A DNA stretch of 6,059 bases from Bdellovibrionales bacterium (GTDB lineage: Bacteria; Bdellovibrionota_G; JALEGL01; JAGRAY01): contig JAGRAY010000108.1 in assembly GCA_020434375.1 (NCBI GenBank), positions 1-6,059 on the forward strand, in the 5' to 3' direction. Position numbers and translations under genes: made by a program. Of this stretch, positions 4,805 to 6,059 are shown piece by piece (the first letter of the stretch is position 1; the number at the start of each line of letters is the position of its first letter). The notes beneath the pieces are model-generated. The model was given only the letters and a program-made list of their open reading frames with translations, was not told the origin of the DNA and did not search any database.

Positions 4805-6059
4805 AACTTCCTCTAAAGTAGTGTTGGTGATTCTCGATGGTTGGGGACACCGCCTAGAGAAAAAAGGCAATGCCATTTCGCAAGCCTTTACGCCTCATTA
4901 TAGTCGATACTTGGGTGAGTACCCAAACGGTCTAATCAATGCATCAGGCTACCATGTGGGTTTACCAGATCACGTGATGGGTAACTCTGAAGTCGGTCAT
5001 ATGAACATCGGCGCAGGTCGCCTAATCATGCAGGATCAGGTTCGAATTAATCAATCGATTGAGGATGAGTCTTTTTTTTCCAACCCGCTTCTCAAAAATC
5101 TTAGTCAAAAGCTAAAATCGACTGAAAAAAAAATACATCTTGTGGGTCTGGTTTCCAACGGCAATGTGCATAGCAGTGAAAGTCATTATCTAGCACTACT
5201 TGACTTCTTTCATCGCGAAAATATTCCAGGAGAGAGAATTATTTTTCATGCCATTTTAGATGGACGAGACACTGCGCCCAAAAGTGCAAAGGGTTTTTTA
5301 AATCATCTCGAAGAAGGCCTGAATCGATTTGGGGGAAAATTAGGCTCTATATCGGGAAGATTTTATGCCATGGATCGCGATCAACGATGGGAGCGCACGG
5401 ACTTGGCTTATCAGGCAATGGTTCTGGGCCAGGGAAAGAAGTTTGCAACTGCTACGTTGGCGCTTGCCGATGCCTATGAAAGCGGGGAAACGGATGAGTT
5501 TGTAACTCCACGGGTGATTATAGATGCTTCATCGATATCTCAAGGAACAATGGATTCAGGTGATATGGTCTTGTGTTTTAACTATCGAGCAGATCGAATG
5601 AGACAAATTTGTCGAGCGATGCTATTTCCGAATACGCCAATTCCTTCGCTTGATAAATCACTTCGATTGAATGTTTTTTCTTTGACAGTTTACGATAAAG
5701 CCTTTCCCGTACCTGTGGTATTTAAACCTGAAAGTTACGAGATGACTCTTGGAGAAGTCGTAGATATTCGTGGTCTCTATCAATTTAGAACGGCCGAGAC
5801 AGAGAAGTATGCTCATGTTACTTTTTTCTTTAGTTGTGGACATGAGTCTCCTTTTGAGCACGAGGATCGGTGTTTGATTCCTTCCCCAAAGGTAAGAACC
5901 TATGATCTGGTGCCTGCAATGAACTCTGCGCTGGTGACAGATGGTGTGGTACAAAGAATAATCACTGAAAAATATCATTTGATAGTTGTGAACTATGCGC
6001 AACCCGATATGGTGGGACACACGGGTAATTTTGATGCAGCCATAGCAGCAGTCGAAGCG
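4800..6059 (+). CDS. gpmI: 2,3-bisphosphoglycerate-independent phosphoglycerate mutase, 3' end outside the window
   Basis: This enzyme interconverts 3- and 2-phosphoglycerate in glycolysis and gluconeogenesis using two metal ions (usually manganese) and a phosphoserine intermediate. The frame is open for 420 codons to the window edge; the family is about 510 residues, so roughly 90 are missing. Visible motifs are VLVILDGWG with metal ligand D13, MGNSEVGHMNIGAGR with the nucleophile S63 (60-74), GNVHS with H124, LDGRDTAPKSA (153-163), GRFYAMDRDQRWER (186-199), NYRADRMRQ (261-269), TAETEKYAHVTFFF (331-344), PSPKVRTYDL (361-370) and QPDMVGHTGN with D403 and H407. The later metal ligands (the DH pair and a final His) would lie beyond 6059. 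ATG 4800 gives the standard N-terminus, with a weak GAG nine nt upstream. SNGNVHSSESH differs slightly from the usual SDGGVHSH, but the key His is kept. Confidence 0.97.
   Translation, partial: MKTSSKVVLVILDGWGHRLEKKGNAISQAFTPHYSRYLGEYPNGLINASGYHVGLPDHVMGNSEVGHMNIGAGRLIMQDQVRINQSIEDESFFSNPLLKNLSQKLKSTEKKIHLVGLVSNGNVHSSESHYLALLDFFHRENIPGERIIFHAILDGRDTAPKSAKGFLNHLEEGLNRFGGKLGSISGRFYAMDRDQRWERTDLAYQAMVLGQGKKFATATLALADAYESGETDEFVTPRVIIDASSISQGTMDSGDMVLCFNYRADRMRQICRAMLFPNTPIPSLDKSLRLNVFSLTVYDKAFPVPVVFKPESYEMTLGEVVDIRGLYQFRTAETEKYAHVTFFFSCGHESPFEHEDRCLIPSPKVRTYDLVPAMNSALVTDGVVQRIITEKYHLIVVNYAQPDMVGHTGNFDAAIAAVEA

Noticed and set aside
5125..5133. A9 run inside gpmI as another programmed slippage site
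   Set aside because: It falls within a conserved catalytic domain where truncation would give a useless protein. I take it as background, and it lowers the weight of A-runs in general here.
5658..6020. 120-codon open frame on the minus strand
   Set aside because: It lies fully antisense to gpmI, whose conserved motifs run through the whole stretch. The translation shows no recognisable domain.
1..6059. CRISPR array, tRNA/rRNA genes, insertion sequences or phage genes
   Set aside because: No spaced direct repeats, cloverleaf-like segments, transposase motifs or terminal inverted repeats were seen. The region is ordinary chromosomal core.

Overview
The window reads like a chromosomal housekeeping block from a deltaproteobacterial or Bdellovibrio-like organism of low-to-moderate GC (about 40% by eye). 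The main clue is an mglB-mglA pair whose proteins match, nearly end to end, what I remember of the Myxococcus xanthus polarity proteins. The taxonomic call is inference from gene content and protein resemblance; no search was run.

Layout from left to right. (1) Positions 1-344, minus strand: the N-terminus of a membrane protein resembling 7TM-HD (PgpH-type) phosphodiesterases, cut by the window edge. (2) A 150-bp divergent intergenic region with candidate promoters for both flanking genes and a perfect 12-bp palindrome. (3) A plus-strand run: dnaX (495-2111), recR (2116-2721), a possible 46-codon small ORF (2718-2858), mglB (2858-3343) and mglA (3346-3933). Gaps in this run are 4 nt or less, or the genes overlap. 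The ybaB gene that often lies between dnaX and recR is absent. (4) A short convergent gap with a 6-bp GC-rich hairpin. (5) A minus-strand alpha/beta hydrolase, probably a carboxylesterase or monoacylglycerol lipase (3991-4767). (6) A divergent, tightly packed promoter region of about 32 bp. (7) gpmI, the cofactor-independent phosphoglycerate mutase, starting at 4800 and running off the right edge after 420 codons.

How the genes fit together: dnaX (clamp loader) and recR (recombinational gap repair) form a DNA-maintenance pair. They are followed by the Ras-like polarity switch MglA and its roadblock partner MglB, which control motility or pilus polarity in relatives. The hydrolase and gpmI are metabolic genes on their own divergent promoters.

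The most interesting signals are regulatory. Inside dnaX, a run of nine A lies exactly at the junction before the tau-specific C-terminal domain, and both alternative frames stop within five codons. This arrangement could produce a gamma-like short form. A second in-frame A_AAA_AAG slippery heptamer lies 41 nt further on. Upstream of mglB, a 30-nt imperfect hairpin buries the whole Shine-Dalgarno sequence. That hairpin lies within a 46-codon ORF that overlaps the recR stop (GTGA) and the mglB start (TAGTG), which suggests translation-coupled control of the polarity switch.
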